From assembly GCA_007125275.1 (NCBI GenBank), contig SLDN01000076.1:1-6048 (forward strand): a stretch of 6,048 nucleotides of DNA. The letters run 5' to 3'. A model generated the notes under the pieces. The model did not search any database, was not told the DNA's origin, and saw only the letters and a list, made by a program, of their open reading frames with translations. The stretch is from Bacteroidales bacterium (GTDB lineage Bacteria > Bacteroidota > Bacteroidia > Bacteroidales > UBA7960). This document shows, piece after piece, positions 1 through 6,000 of this stretch; within the stretch, counting starts at the first letter, position 1; every line of letters starts with the position of its first letter. The position numbers and the translations under genes are program-made.

Positions 1-489
1 ACATCACCGCGCATTCGCAACGGAGGACAGAACCCATACTTCAATAACCGCATGGAGGCGGCGGCCCTCCTTTACCACGAAGGCAGGGTAAACTACCTGA
101 TCGTCAGCGGCGACAACCGCACCAGATATTACAACGAGCCGGAATATATGCGTCGTGCACTGATTGACCTTGGCGTGCCTTCCGACGTCATTTTTGCTGA
201 TAAGGCCGGGCTGCGAACCTTCGATTCAGTTTGGCGCGCAAGGGAGGTATTTGGTCAAAAGGAAATAACCATTATTTCTCAACGTTTTCATAATCAGCGT
301 GCTGTTTACATCGCAAAGCATAATGGACTGAAAGCGATCGCTTACAATGCCGCCGATGTCCCACAAAGCAATAACGACAAAACCCGTATAAGGGAATGGT
401 TTGCCAAAGCCAACGTCTTTGTCGATATGGCATTGAAGCGAAAGCCACAAACAGAGGACGAGCGGATTGAAATTGGAAGCAACAGATAA
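1..489 (+). CDS. sanA: SanA/YdcF-like (DUF218) envelope protein, 5'-truncated by window edge
   Basis: This is the C-terminal 162 residues of a DUF218-family protein resembling SanA, the inner-membrane protein linked in enterobacteria to vancomycin exclusion and envelope barrier function. The frame is open from base 1 to the TAA at 487-489. The first ATG, at 52, is not taken as the start because the codons before it encode GGQNPYFNNRM, which fits the conserved family segment just after the missing N-terminal membrane anchor and LGT-type motif. Visible family features are LIVSGDN (SGDN at codons 36-39), the YNEPEYM segment, an LGVP...D..G.RT.DS stretch typical of DUF218, and ISQRFHNQRAVYIA followed by AIAYNAADV. 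E. coli SanA is about 239 residues, so roughly 70-80 residues probably lie outside the window. The biochemical activity of the family is not settled. The DUF218 assignment is firm, and SanA rather than another YdcF-like paralogue is likely. Confidence 0.87.
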   Translation, partial: TSPRIRNGGQNPYFNNRMEAAALLYHEGRVNYLIVSGDNRTRYYNEPEYMRRALIDLGVPSDVIFADKAGLRTFDSVWRAREVFGQKEITIISQRFHNQRAVYIAKHNGLKAIAYNAADVPQSNNDKTRIREWFAKANVFVDMALKRKPQTEDERIEIGSNR

Positions 490-1173
490 TCAATAGGCAT
501 AATCGACAATCCGGCCTGCATACTTTCCGTCAATAAAAATCCAGCATACCTCATAAAGGCTTGGAATCCGGCTATTCAGCATATATACATACAGGCGTCT
601 GCCATCCGCTGAACGGAACACCCGCGTAAAACACTCTAAAGGGTGAAACAAGCGCGGACGGAAACAAAAATTGGGCTCATAAATATCATTTTTTGCTGAC
701 TGTGGCACGGAAACCATTTGTTCACCAAAATATGCATTCACGAAATACAAGCGCATATCAGGAACGCTCCCGTCAAACCCCCAGAAATTTCTTCCGTCGA
801 TCTTGTAAACATATCCATAAGGCCCATAATAACTTAAATGGTGCGCAGAGCTAATGAACGGGCTTCTGGCAATATGCACCTTCACATCGTCTGATCCAAG
901 AGTGATGGTATATACAGTTTGCGACAACACATCAAACTCCGCCAGTTCAGCCTTCCCTGCAAGTCCTACCAACGATCCTGTAAAAGAAAAAGAGCCGATT
1001 TCAGCGCGCATTAAGCTGTCGCTCAGGCTAAAGAAACTTTCGTAAAAGCCCTTGGAGTCAGGCACAACCAATACATCCCATTGCGAATGCAAGGGCAGTT
1101 GTGAATACAAGGGCCGGTGGGCATACAATGCAATGACCAGCAAGCTGATTATATGTAAGCGCAACGCAATCAT
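490..1173 (-). CDS. Exported protein of unknown function
   Basis: I do not recognise this protein. From the ATG at 1173 it has 227 residues. The N-terminus looks like a Sec signal peptide: an Arg near the start, a hydrophobic run (IISLLVIALYA), then a possible cleavage site LYS|Q, with Gln next as is common in exported Bacteroidota proteins. The mature part is rich in Tyr, Phe and short beta-like stretches (for example YYGPYGYVYKIDG and RLYVYMLNSRIPSLYE) and has no further clear membrane segment, so a periplasmic, soluble beta-rich protein is inferred. It lacks a lipoprotein Cys after the signal. A longer form starting at TTG 1206 would add 11 hydrophobic residues, but ATG is the likelier start and gives a normal-length signal peptide. 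Its stop codon (490-492) directly abuts the sanA stop (487-489), so the two genes converge with no space for a terminator. Confidence 0.72.
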   Translation of the reverse strand: MIALRLHIISLLVIALYAHRPLYSQLPLHSQWDVLVVPDSKGFYESFFSLSDSLMRAEIGSFSFTGSLVGLAGKAELAEFDVLSQTVYTITLGSDDVKVHIARSPFISSAHHLSYYGPYGYVYKIDGRNFWGFDGSVPDMRLYFVNAYFGEQMVSVPQSAKNDIYEPNFCFRPRLFHPLECFTRVFRSADGRRLYVYMLNSRIPSLYEVCWIFIDGKYAGRIVDYAY

Positions 1174-1215
1174 CGTTCGTAAAGTTAATAAAAAGACATA
1201 AAACAATGGAGGTTC

Positions 1216-1246
1216 TTTGCAGGATTTGAATTGTTTTATAATTTAG
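1216..1246 (+). promoter_or_regulatory. Putative Bacteroidota-type promoter of the winged-helix gene
   Basis: TTTG at 1216-1219 is followed after 19 bp by TAATTTAG at 1239-1246, matching the Bacteroidota -33 TTTG / -7 TAnnTTTG pattern at seven of eight -7 positions and with the usual spacing. Transcription would start near 1252, leaving a leader of about 33 nt before the ATG at 1285. This also argues against translation starting at the in-frame TTG at 1231, which lies inside the promoter. The call rests on sequence match only. Confidence 0.5.
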
Positions 1247-1284
1247 CAGCAGATAAATATGCTCATTTAAAGACTTTGTGCACC

Positions 1285-1464
1285 ATGGATATACAGGAAA
1301 AAATCATCAAGGCATTTGAAGATGCTGGAAAGGCTATGCGCCCCGGAGAGATTGCTGAAGCAGCCGGTTTGGAAAAGAAAGAGGTTGAAAAAGCCATAAA
1401 GAAAATGAAGGCTGATGAAACCATTTTTTCACCCAAGAGGTGTTTCTACGACATCAAAAAATAA
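1285..1464 (+). CDS. Small winged helix-turn-helix protein (59 aa)
   Basis: This encodes a single compact winged-helix domain. An initial helix (residues 2-13, IQEKIIKAFEDAG) is followed by a RPGEIAEAAGL segment (19-29) that reads as helix 2 and turn, a Lys/Glu-rich recognition helix (30-42, EKKEVEKAIKKMK), and a short wing ending in ISPKRC-like IFSPKRCFYDI (47-57). Stand-alone proteins of this size and pattern are known in Bacteroidota, clostridia and archaea, often annotated as MarR-like or hypothetical. Their targets are generally unknown. DNA binding is inferred from the fold. The start at ATG 1285 was chosen over the in-frame TTG at 1231 because the domain begins right there and a promoter covers the upstream part. 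It converges on the 234-residue gene with a 12-bp gap and no visible terminator, and is divergent from the exported-protein gene. Confidence 0.8.
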   Translation: MDIQEKIIKAFEDAGKAMRPGEIAEAAGLEKKEVEKAIKKMKADETIFSPKRCFYDIKK

Positions 1465-1476
1465 ACAACCAGCGGA

Positions 1477-2181
1477 TTAGACAATCAGCTGCATGTACCT
1501 GTCGCGAATGGCTTTCAGCTGTTCCGCATCAATGTGCTTTTTGTAAATACGGACAAGCTCAACGATACCATTACTCGTAAATAGCGTTGCCCGGGCGGCG
1601 TCAAAATACAGAATACGCGTTTCGAATTTGGCTTCCGTCGTAAGGGTTTTGAATGATTCCCAGTCAAAATAACGTGGAAGCTCAAAATAACCTTTTGTAT
1701 CATCTGAAGCATCCAGATACAAGCCATCTTCAATATCAGAAAGCTGCAAGAACTTTTGCAGACGAATAACCACCATCTGCTCTTTGATCACACGTTGCCT
1801 CTTCTTGAATTGAACGCCCTCGGCACGATAAATTTCCTGTATTTCCTTAACCCTGTAATGATTAATATTCTTTATCCGGATGGCAGGACAGGTCTTTTTC
1901 TGCATGGTAAGACTGCCGACAGCCACATCCAAAGGTTGTTTACGCTGCGAATTGATCCGGGCCGTAATACGGGCTATCTCACCCATCGAAATGGGCTCTT
2001 GGAGCGCACAATAGATGTAGGGATCAGGTTCTGACATTGGTGCGTCATGATAATACCCCAAAAATGGTGACGTGCTCTCCATAACACAGGTATCTGAAAT
2101 CGTCATGTCTTTTTCCAACGTGCTAAGCGGCTCTTCCTTGATCAACTCCGCATATCGCTCAATTACTTTTTTCGTTTCCAT
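1477..2181 (-). CDS. Conserved-looking cytoplasmic protein of unknown function (234 aa)
   Basis: I do not recognise this protein. It has no signal peptide or membrane segment and is rich in charged residues, so it is probably cytoplasmic. The N-terminal 30 residues are helical and acidic (KKVIERYAELIKEEPLSTLEK). The middle part contains EPISMGEIARITARINSQ (about residues 62-79), then a Lys/Arg-rich stretch (KKRQRVIKEQ), an acidic DIEDGLYLDASDD segment near 151-163, and a C-terminal alternation of strand-like and helical segments ending in a Lys/Arg-containing helix (KKHIDAEQLKAIRDRYMQL). Codon use looks normal and the frame is uninterrupted over 705 bases, supporting a real gene. ATG 2181 is preceded on the coding strand by an A/T-rich leader without a clear Shine-Dalgarno, normal for the phylum. 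A heptamer repeat array begins 22 bp upstream of the start. No function is proposed. Confidence 0.75.
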   Translation of the reverse strand: METKKVIERYAELIKEEPLSTLEKDMTISDTCVMESTSPFLGYYHDAPMSEPDPYIYCALQEPISMGEIARITARINSQRKQPLDVAVGSLTMQKKTCPAIRIKNINHYRVKEIQEIYRAEGVQFKKRQRVIKEQMVVIRLQKFLQLSDIEDGLYLDASDDTKGYFELPRYFDWESFKTLTTEAKFETRILYFDAARATLFTSNGIVELVRIYKKHIDAEQLKAIRDRYMQLIV

Positions 2182-2203
2182 AATTCAGGGTTTGCTTATG
2201 GGT

Positions 2204-2280
2204 TTCTAATTTCTAATTTCTAATTTCTAATTTCTAATTTCTAATTTCCAACCTCTAACCTCTAACTTCCAACCTCTAAT
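2204..2280. repeat. Tandem heptamer array, 11 copies of YTCYAAY
   Basis: Eleven head-to-tail 7-bp units fill 77 bp without interruption. The first six (2204-2245) are identical, TTCTAAT. The next five (2246-2280) are TTCCAAC, CTCTAAC, CTCTAAC, TTCCAAC and CTCTAAT, all fitting YTCYAAY. A weaker unit (TCACAAC) may follow at 2281. Homogeneity at one end and decay at the other is what slippage-driven expansion leaves. Similar A/T-rich heptamer arrays occur between genes in some Bacteroidota and cyanobacteria, as far as I recall. Its role is unknown. Confidence 0.93.
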
Positions 2281-2311
2281 TCACAACCAGTAAAACCAAT
2301 TACAATATATG

Positions 2312-2326
2312 AAGAATTTCATTCTT
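2312..2326. repeat. Short inverted repeat, AAGAAT-TTC-ATTCTT
   Basis: Perfect 6-bp arms (2312-2317 and 2321-2326) flank a 3-bp centre, about 70 bp upstream of the ppdK -7 box. It could be an operator for a dimeric regulator, but a hairpin of this composition would be weak, and a match this short in A/T-rich DNA can arise by chance. Confidence 0.3.
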
Positions 2327-2396
2327 GTGCAAATTAATTAACAATCATTTCACATACTTTTCCGCGGTTTGATGTCAGCGCAAACGAAAAATATTG

Positions 2397-2404
2397 TAAT
2401 TTTG
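2397..2404 (+). promoter_or_regulatory. Putative -7 box of the ppdK promoter
   Basis: TAATTTTG is a perfect match to the Bacteroidota -7 consensus TAnnTTTG. The nearest upstream TTTG (2368-2371) is 25 bp away, longer than the usual 17-23, so the -33 element is weak or displaced and an activator may help. Transcription would begin near 2411, giving an A/T-rich 5' leader of about 100 nt before the ppdK ATG. No other well-placed box was found closer to the gene; TAAAGTTG at 2466-2473 is a poorer match with no partner. Confidence 0.5.
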
Positions 2405-2511
2405 TACTTCTTTTGGCTTAAAAAATGATTAAAATAACACTCATAACATCTTAATAGTCAATAATTAAAGTTGCAATAAATCATTGTGAACACAAACTAA
2501 ATACAGAAAAA

Positions 2512-5277
2512 ATGGATAAGAAGAGTAAAAAAGTTTATTTTTTTGGTGGTAAGAAAGCTGATGGTGATGCGACGCATCGCAACTTACTTGGTGGCAAGGG
2601 TGCCAACCTGGCTGAAATGGTAAATATTGGTGTACCGGTACCTCCCGGTTTTACGATAACCACCGAGGTATGTACGATGTACAACGACGAAGGTCGTGAT
2701 TTCGTTATCGAAGAGATCAAGAAAGAGATTGAAGAAAACATGCGCCGCGTGGAGCAGGAAATGGGCTCCGGTTTTGGCGACAAAGACAACCCGCTGCTGA
2801 TGTCGGTTCGTTCAGGAGCACGTGCTTCTATGCCCGGCATGATGGACACTGTCTTGAACCTCGGCCTCAACGAGCAAACCCTGGAAGGACTGACGAAGAA
2901 AACCGGAAACGACCGCTTTGTTTGGGACTCATACCGTCGTTTCGTTCAGATGTACGGCGACGTGGTCATGGGAATGAAGCCTGCTTCCAAAGAAGAGGAA
3001 GACCCCTTTGATTTGATCATGGAGCATCTGAAAGAAGAAAAAGGTGCCAAAAACGACCAGGACCTCACAACTGACGACCTTAAAGAGCTTGTAAAACGTT
3101 TCAAAAAAGCGGTTAAAGATCAGACAGGCAAGGATTTCCCGGAAGACCCATGGGAGCAACTCTGGGGTTCTGTGCTCGCCGTATTTGAAAGCTGGAACAA
3201 CCCACGTGCCAACTATTACCGAAAAATGCACAACATCCCCGCCGAGTGGGGTACAGCCGTAAACGTCCAGGCAATGGTATATGGCAATATGGGCGATACT
3301 TCTGCCACAGGTGTTGCATTTACGCGTGATGCCGCCACCGGCGAAGATATATTTAACGGCGAATACCTCGTCAATGCACAAGGTGAAGACGTCGTAGCCG
3401 GCATCCGCACGCCGCGCGAGATCACAAAAGAAGGTTCATTGCGCTGGGCAAAACTGCAAGGCGTTTCTGAAGAAGAGCGTCGCGAAACCTATCCGTCGCT
3501 CGAAGAGCTGTTCCCCAAGCTTTACGAAGAGCTTAATGCGCAACAGGAGAAGCTGGAAGATCATTATAAAGACATGCAAGACCTGGAGTTTACCATCCAG
3601 GAAGGCAAGCTGTGGATGCTTCAGACCAGAAATGGCAAGCGTACCGGTCCTGCCATGGTAAAAATCGCCATGGATATGCTTAAAGACGGCAGCCTTACTG
3701 AGGAAGAGGCACTGCTGCGCGTTGAGCCCAACAAGCTTGACGAGCTGCTACACCCTGTTTTTGACACCGATGAACTGGCCAAAGCCAAGCTGCTGGCCAA
3801 AGGACTTCCGGCATCGCCCGGTGCTGCTACCGGCCAGATCGTTTTCTTTGCTGATGATGCCGCTGAATGGGCTGCAAAAGGCAAAAAAGTGATCCTTGTG
3901 CGCGTAGAAACCTCTCCGGAAGACCTTAGTGGCATGGATGCCGCTGAAGGAATCCTGACCGCCCGCGGCGGAATGACCTCACACGCAGCCGTAGTGGCCC
4001 GCGGCATGGGGAAATGCTGTGTTTCCGGCGCCGGTGCCGTAAGAATCAATTACAAAAAGCGAGTGATGAACATCGATGGCACGGAATATAAAGAAGGTGA
4101 CTTCATCTCGTTGAACGGCACCACCGGTGAAGTATTTGATGGCAAGATCAAAACGATGGATCCGGAGATGAGCGGCGACTTTGCCGAGCTGATGGAGCTG
4201 GCCGAAAAGCACACCCGCATGTATGTGCGCACCAATGCCGACACACCAAAGGACTCAACAGTAGCCCGCGAGTTTGGCGCCAAAGGCATTGGCCTCTGCC
4301 GTACCGAGCACATGTTCTTCGAAGGTATTCGCATCAAGGCGATGCGCGAGATGATCCTGGCCAAAGATGAAGCCGGCCGCCGCAAAGCACTTGACAAGCT
4401 CCTTCCAATGCAGCGCGAAGACTTCGAAGGCATCTTTGAAGCGATGCAAGACCTGCCGGTGACTGTTCGCCTGCTCGACCCGCCATTGCATGAGTTCCTG
4501 CCTCACGAAGAGGCAAACCAGGAAGAGATGGCCAAAGAGCTGGGCGTAACCAAAGAAGAGGTAAAGGCTGCCGTTGACGCACTGCACGAGTTCAACCCAA
4601 TGCTCGGTCACCGTGGCTGCCGCTTGGGCAACACCTATCCGGAGATCTCAGAAATGCAAACCAGGGCCATCATCGAAGCAGCTATGAATCTCAAGAAAAA
4701 AGGCATCACAGCCATTCCCGAGATCATGATACCGCTCACCGGTACACAACCCGAATACGAACTGCAGGAGCAGATCGTTCGCAACACGGCAGAGCAGGTG
4801 TTTGAAGAGTATGGCGACCGCATTGAGTACCTCGTAGGAACGATGATCGAAATACCACGTGCCACGCTGGTAGCTGATAAAATCGCCGAAAAAGCAGAGT
4901 TCTTCTCTTTCGGAACCAACGACCTCACACAGATGACCTTTGGGTACTCTCGTGATGATGCAGGTAACTTCCTGCCCGTTTATATCGAAAAAGGCCTGCT
5001 GAAGCACGACCCATTCCAGGTTCTTGACCAGGAAGGTGTTGGACAGTTGATACAAATGGGCGTTGATCGTGGCCGTCAGGGACGGCCCGACCTGAAAATC
5101 GGTATCTGCGGTGAGCACGGCGGCGAGCCAAGCTCTGTAGAGTTTTGCCACAGTGTAGGCATGGACTACGTAAGCTGTTCTCCCTTCCGCGTGCCAATCG
5201 CACGCCTGGCCGCAGCACAAGCTGTTGTTAAAGAAGAGCTTGCAAAAAAAGGGGGTGCAGCCTATAGCACTGCTTAA
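2512..5277 (+). CDS. ppdK: Pyruvate, phosphate dikinase (EC 2.7.9.1)
   Basis: This cytoplasmic enzyme interconverts ATP, phosphate and pyruvate with AMP, pyrophosphate and PEP, serving glycolysis or gluconeogenesis depending on conditions. All three domains are complete. The N-terminal ATP-grasp domain (about 1-390) has GGKGANLAEM, RSGARASMPGMMDT (100-113), GDTSATGVAFTRD and the metal-binding pair Glu359/Gln371. The swivelling domain has GGMTSHAAVVARG with phosphorylated His491 and Thr489, which aligns with the regulatory Thr of plant enzymes. The C-terminal PEP/pyruvate TIM barrel (about 555-921) has Arg597, Arg653, Glu780, Asn803, Asp804 and the general acid Cys866 in GICGEHGG. These match the Clostridium symbiosum active-site residues with a constant offset of 35-36, from memory. 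At 921 residues it is longer than that 874-residue enzyme, mostly through an insertion near residues 304-330. ATG 2512 places the conserved N-terminus correctly. There is no strong Shine-Dalgarno; the leader reads CAGAAAAA. A strong terminator follows, so it is probably monocistronic. Confidence 0.98.
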   Translation: MDKKSKKVYFFGGKKADGDATHRNLLGGKGANLAEMVNIGVPVPPGFTITTEVCTMYNDEGRDFVIEEIKKEIEENMRRVEQEMGSGFGDKDNPLLMSVRSGARASMPGMMDTVLNLGLNEQTLEGLTKKTGNDRFVWDSYRRFVQMYGDVVMGMKPASKEEEDPFDLIMEHLKEEKGAKNDQDLTTDDLKELVKRFKKAVKDQTGKDFPEDPWEQLWGSVLAVFESWNNPRANYYRKMHNIPAEWGTAVNVQAMVYGNMGDTSATGVAFTRDAATGEDIFNGEYLVNAQGEDVVAGIRTPREITKEGSLRWAKLQGVSEEERRETYPSLEELFPKLYEELNAQQEKLEDHYKDMQDLEFTIQEGKLWMLQTRNGKRTGPAMVKIAMDMLKDGSLTEEEALLRVEPNKLDELLHPVFDTDELAKAKLLAKGLPASPGAATGQIVFFADDAAEWAAKGKKVILVRVETSPEDLSGMDAAEGILTARGGMTSHAAVVARGMGKCCVSGAGAVRINYKKRVMNIDGTEYKEGDFISLNGTTGEVFDGKIKTMDPEMSGDFAELMELAEKHTRMYVRTNADTPKDSTVAREFGAKGIGLCRTEHMFFEGIRIKAMREMILAKDEAGRRKALDKLLPMQREDFEGIFEAMQDLPVTVRLLDPPLHEFLPHEEANQEEMAKELGVTKEEVKAAVDALHEFNPMLGHRGCRLGNTYPEISEMQTRAIIEAAMNLKKKGITAIPEIMIPLTGTQPEYELQEQIVRNTAEQVFEEYGDRIEYLVGTMIEIPRATLVADKIAEKAEFFSFGTNDLTQMTFGYSRDDAGNFLPVYIEKGLLKHDPFQVLDQEGVGQLIQMGVDRGRQGRPDLKIGICGEHGGEPSSVEFCHSVGMDYVSCSPFRVPIARLAAAQAVVKEELAKKGGAAYSTA

Positions 5278-5301
5278 TCTCTCAACAGAAATCAATCATA
5301 A

Positions 5302-5332
5302 AAAAGGCTGCCTGTAAATCAGGCAGCCTTTT
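5302..5332. terminator. Bidirectional intrinsic terminator after ppdK
   Basis: A perfect 13-bp stem (AAAAGGCTGCCTG at 5302-5314, CAGGCAGCCTTTT at 5320-5332) with a 5-base loop TAAAT begins 25 bp after the ppdK stop. The nine inner pairs include six G-C pairs. On the plus strand the stem runs into TTTTACTTTTT. On the minus strand it is followed by six T's (complement of 5300-5305), so it can also stop transcripts coming from the toxin gene, whose stop lies 37 bp away at 5370. Confidence 0.93.
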
Positions 5333-5369
5333 ACTTTTTACACATGGTAACCAATCATGGGTTTTTTGT

Positions 5370-5747
5370 TTACAAGCTAAATGGATCAACCACCACAATA
5401 TGTTTAATTCCTTTAAAATCTTTGACATTACGGGTTATGATTTCAAGATCATAAATCAATGCTGTAGCAGCAATAATCGCATCCGGGAGTTTGATTTTGT
5501 TTTGTTTTCTTATCAAAATTACTTGATCAACAATTTCATCATTAAGATTGTACACAAGAGAGCAATTAACAAAATCAATCAAACTTTTATCCACCCTGGT
5601 AAAACCCAATAATTCAATTTTATTAATCACAGAAATTCTGGGAAGATCATCAATTACTTTGGAAATGAACTGTTGTGCTTTATAAGGCATTTTATCGCCC
5701 ATAAAGTCAAGGACAACATTCGTGTCTATTAGATATTTCTTTCCCAT
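5370..5747 (-). CDS. vapC: PIN-domain ribonuclease toxin, VapC type
   Basis: This 125-residue protein has the size and layout of a VapC toxin, a Mg-dependent endoribonuclease that blocks translation by cutting RNA (often initiator tRNA or 23S rRNA) when its antitoxin is degraded. The acidic residues of the PIN active site are visible: Asp8 in YLIDTNVVLD, Glu45 in INKIELLGF, Asp89 in KLPDAIIAATAL, and the C-terminal ITRNVKDFKGI segment, where Asn107 and Asp110 occupy the usual fourth-site region. No disruption is seen, so it is probably active. Its ATG lies inside the end of the upstream antitoxin gene (19-bp overlap), with a GAGGAAAG sequence just before the start that can serve as ribosome binding site, typical of translationally coupled toxin-antitoxin pairs. 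The RNA target cannot be told from sequence. The gene is distinctly more A/T-rich than ppdK, which fits horizontal acquisition. Confidence 0.93.
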   Translation of the reverse strand: MGKKYLIDTNVVLDFMGDKMPYKAQQFISKVIDDLPRISVINKIELLGFTRVDKSLIDFVNCSLVYNLNDEIVDQVILIRKQNKIKLPDAIIAATALIYDLEIITRNVKDFKGIKHIVVVDPFSL

Positions 5748-5944
5748 TCTTTCCTCATTTCAACCAATTCATTCTGAAGTGCATCAACTTTATCATCAGA
5801 CAAACAACCCCTAAACCGATCAGATAGTTTCTTGTTTGAGCATTTCTTTGTGGGGTTGACAATACTAATTATTTGCATGCTTTCCATGTTTCTTAGGAAG
5901 CTTAATGCTATATCTTGTTTTATTTCAACTGTCAAGGTTTTCAT
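5729..5944 (-). CDS. Putative antitoxin of the VapC-type toxin
   Basis: This 71-residue protein is the first gene of the toxin-antitoxin operon and should bind and neutralise the PIN toxin and repress their shared promoter. The N-terminus (MKTLTVEIKQDIALSFLRNMESMQIISIV) reads as strand-helix-strand. After a Lys-rich linker, the C-terminus LSDRFRGCLSDDKVDALQNELVEMRKEWERNI resembles the toxin-binding tail (LS..F.G.LS....L...I...R.EW.R.I) that I recall from many Bacteroidota antitoxins paired with PIN toxins. It lacks an evident AbrB or ribbon-helix-helix signature, so I do not assign it to VapB proper. The role rests mainly on size, operon position and the 19-bp overlap with the toxin. ATG 5944 is the only reasonable start. 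The gene is A/T-rich, like the toxin. Confidence 0.85.
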   Translation of the reverse strand: MKTLTVEIKQDIALSFLRNMESMQIISIVNPTKKCSNKKLSDRFRGCLSDDKVDALQNELVEMRKEWERNI

Positions 5945-5984
5945 ATGCTACTTTTCTCCTTTTTATAGCTATTCTAATCTACAT

Positions 5985-6000
5985 CAAATATACAAAAATA
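5985..6000 (-). promoter_or_regulatory. Putative -7 boxes of the toxin-antitoxin promoter
   Basis: On the minus strand two adjacent sequences fit TAnnTTTG perfectly: TATATTTG (5992-5985) and TATTTTTG (6000-5993). Either would start transcription roughly 30-50 nt before the antitoxin ATG at 5944. No TTTG or TTG is found at the proper distance upstream (about 6010-6024), so the -33 element is weak. A/T-rich DNA makes such matches easy, hence moderate confidence. The rest of 5945-6048 shows no gene. Confidence 0.4.

Larger units (their letters stand above)
2182..2511. other. 330-bp gene-free intergenic region between divergent genes
   Basis: No plausible coding region is seen on either strand. 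The stretch separates the divergent 234-residue gene (minus) and ppdK (plus). It holds a heptamer tandem array (2204-2280), a small inverted repeat (2312-2326), a TTAATTAA palindrome (2334-2341) and a perfect -7 box for ppdK (2397-2404). From about 2281 onward it is strongly A/T-rich, consistent with a regulatory region. I found no convincing promoter on the minus strand for the 234-residue gene. Confidence 0.7.

Noticed and set aside
854..1045. Plus-strand open frame within the exported-protein gene
   Set aside because: Low-complexity Ser-rich translation in the shadow of a better-supported minus-strand gene with a signal peptide.
1174..1206. TTG 1206 as start of the exported protein, and a -7 box (TAACTTTA, 1187-1180, minus strand) for that gene
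   Set aside because: The TTG start would give an over-long hydrophobic N-terminus. The -7 match ends only a few bases from ATG 1173 and its TTG partner is at 16 bp, too weak to call as a promoter.
1465..1476. Terminator between the convergent winged-helix and 234-residue genes
   Set aside because: Only 12 bp separate the stops, and no stem followed by a T run is present nearby on either strand.
1756..2034. Plus-strand open frame of 92 codons inside the 234-residue gene
   Set aside because: It lies wholly within the longer minus-strand frame and has no recognisable motif or promoter.
2204..2280. Heptamer array as a CRISPR array or telomere-like repeat
   Set aside because: The units are 7 bp with no spacers, which rules out CRISPR. 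Similarity to plant telomere units (CCCTAAA) is only superficial, and the array is internal and short.
4648..5295. Long open frame (215 codons) antisense to ppdK, plus several shorter ones over 2535-4928
   Set aside because: ppdK is certain on the plus strand, and its codon bias leaves long antisense open frames. The translations are Cys/His/Ser-rich without family motifs.
5400..5612. Plus-strand open frame of 70 codons over the toxin gene
   Set aside because: It is a shadow of the well-supported PIN toxin on the opposite strand; the translation is low-complexity Asn/Ile-rich sequence.
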